Below the pieces are notes generated by a model that was given only the letters and a program-made list of their open reading frames with translations, made no database searches and had not been told where the DNA came from. Positions 5,907 through 6,705 of a DNA stretch of 6,705 nucleotides are shown piece after piece (within the stretch, counting starts at the first letter, position 1; each line of letters starts with the position of its first letter). The translations under genes were made by a program, and so were the position numbers. Source of the stretch: DTKY01 sp037440765 (lineage in GTDB: Bacteria; Acidobacteriota; Terriglobia; Bryobacterales; Bryobacteraceae); assembly GCA_037440765.1 (NCBI GenBank), contig JBBITL010000143.1:1-6705 (forward strand), read 5' to 3'.

Positions 5907-6410
5907 ATGACGCAGGAGGGCTGGATACCGGACTTCGCGGGGCTGGTCCGCGAGCATCAGTCCATGGTGTACAGCCTGGCGCTGCACGTCCTGAGGGACC
6001 CCGCCGCCGCCGAGGACGCGGCTCAGGACGTCTTCCTGCGGCTGCACAGGAACCTCGGTGAACTGGAAAGCGACACGCACGCGCTGTTCTGGCTCCGCCA
6101 GGTCACCTGCCGGCGCGCAATTGACGGGCTGCGGCGGAAGTCGCGCTCCGAGGTCTGCCTGGAGGACGTGCGGGAGCCTTCGACCGCGCCCTACCGGGGC
6201 GATCCGCTTCTGGCCGGGCGGCTGAGCCGGCTGGTGGCGTCGTTGCCCGGAAAGCTGCGCGTGGCGGTCGTCCTCCGCTATCAGGAGGACCTCGACCCGG
6301 AAGACATCGCCCGGGTTCTCGACATGCCGCTCCGGACCGTGAGGGAGCACTTGCACAAGGGGTTGGCGCTGCTCAGGCAGAAGGCCGCCAGCTACATCGG
6401 GGAGTTTTGA
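5907..6410 (+). CDS. ECF-type RNA polymerase sigma factor (sigma-70 family)
   Basis: 167 aa with the two-domain layout of extracytoplasmic-function sigma factors. Region 2 spans about residues 12-80 and includes DAAQDVFLRLHRNL (2.2, core-polymerase contact) and FWLRQVTCRRAIDGLRRK (2.3-2.4, -10 recognition). A short linker follows, then region 4 at about 104-160 with the helix-turn-helix DPEDIARVLDMPLRTVREHLHKGLALLRQ for -35 binding. ATG 5907 is chosen because family proteins begin a few residues before the FAGLVREHQSMVYSLA helix, and AGGCAGG lies just upstream (about 5896-5902). The frame also extends to a TTG at 5874, which would add 11 uninformative residues. The next gene starts 2 nt after the stop, so the pair is an operon in the usual sigma/anti-sigma arrangement. 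I see no convincing ECF-type autoregulatory promoter upstream. The regulon cannot be inferred. Confidence 0.92.
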   Translation: MTQEGWIPDFAGLVREHQSMVYSLALHVLRDPAAAEDAAQDVFLRLHRNLGELESDTHALFWLRQVTCRRAIDGLRRKSRSEVCLEDVREPSTAPYRGDPLLAGRLSRLVASLPGKLRVAVVLRYQEDLDPEDIARVLDMPLRTVREHLHKGLALLRQKAASYIGEF

Positions 6411-6412
6411 TC

Positions 6413-6705
6413 ATGGATCGCCTTGAGGAAGCTCTAAGAGACGCGTTGCGCCGGAAGCAGGCTCCGGAGGGCTTCGCCGCGCGCGTTCTGGCGCGGCAGG
6501 CTGCGGCGGGACGATGGGAGAGGTTCCGGTTCTGGTCCGGCATCCCGTCCTGGCGGTGGGCCGGCGCCGTAGCCCTGACGCTGGTGCTGCTGGCCGGTAT
6601 CCAGTACCGGGGCGAACAGCGCCGTCGCGCCGAGGGCGAGGCGGCCAAGGAACAGGTCATGACGGCGCTGCGCATCACCGCCGGCAAACTGGACTACACA
6701 CGCGA
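6413..6705 (+). CDS. Single-span membrane protein, probable anti-sigma factor (3'-truncated by window)
   Basis: The frame starts at ATG 6413 with GGGGAG (6399-6404) 8 nt upstream and runs open past the window end, so 97 residues are visible. An N-terminal charged segment (MDRLEEALRDALRRKQAPEGFAARVLARQ split around residue 18) precedes one hydrophobic span at about residues 48-64 (WRWAGAVALTLVLLAGI). A basic then helical charged region follows, with ALRITAGKLDYTR at the edge. Position immediately after an ECF sigma gene and this topology suggest a membrane-anchored anti-sigma or co-regulator whose N-terminus faces the cytoplasm. There is no HxxxCxxC zinc motif in the visible part, so it is not a classical ZAS-domain anti-sigma. 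The function is therefore inferred from context. Confidence 0.75.
   Translation, partial: MDRLEEALRDALRRKQAPEGFAARVLARQAAAGRWERFRFWSGIPSWRWAGAVALTLVLLAGIQYRGEQRRRAEGEAAKEQVMTALRITAGKLDYTR

Noticed and set aside
5859..6356. Minus-strand 165-codon frame opposite the sigma factor
   Set aside because: It is antisense to a well-supported ECF sigma factor, with no family features.
1..6705. tRNA, rRNA, CRISPR, insertion sequence or attachment-site structures
   Set aside because: No repeat arrays, terminal inverted repeats, transposase-like frames or recognisable structural RNA were seen on either strand.

Overview
The window is GC-rich, gene-dense bacterial chromosome with no sign of mobile elements, CRISPR arrays, tRNA or rRNA. 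The combination of an exosortase/exopolysaccharide cluster, a LarA-like (DUF2088) protein and an ECF sigma factor followed by a small single-span membrane protein starting with an 'APEGFAARVLAR'-type segment recalls Acidobacteriota, perhaps the Bryobacterales/Solibacter side. That assignment is inference from gene content and style; there is no marker gene here.

Region 1 (1-4125, + strand) is a tightly packed exosortase/exopolysaccharide operon. The last codons of an upstream gene overlap (ATGA) a CpsD/BY-kinase-like tyrosine autokinase (65-937). After 39 nt comes an exosortase (977-1852) with an intact Cys/Arg/His set, which overlaps (ATGA) a TPR lipoprotein of the PrsT type (1849-4125) built from 21 almost gapless 34-residue repeats. 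By family knowledge these act together at the envelope. The kinase controls polysaccharide polymerisation and export, the exosortase processes PEP-CTERM-type C-terminal sorting signals, and the TPR lipoprotein is a probable outer-membrane or periplasmic partner. No PEP-CTERM substrate is encoded in the window.

Region 2 (4126-4316) separates convergent genes. It holds a perfect 8-bp hairpin and a possible 32-codon ORF with a good ribosome binding site.

Region 3 (4317-5609, - strand) is a single LarA-superfamily gene with all four nickel-pincer/active-site His and Lys residues at the expected spacing. No cofactor-synthesis genes (larB/C/E) are nearby.

Region 4 (5610-5906) is a compact divergent control region. 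It contains a 10-bp direct repeat at the start of the LarA-like gene. On the + strand a TTGACA-type promoter and an AGGAGG ribosome binding site drive an 18-codon ORF encoding a lysine-rich peptide, MACKTPKKAAKKPAPKKK. A 9-bp GC hairpin follows. This microgene is the least expected item in the window.

Region 5 (5907-6705, + strand) is an ECF-type sigma factor followed 2 nt later by a probable single-span membrane anti-sigma/regulatory protein cut by the window edge.
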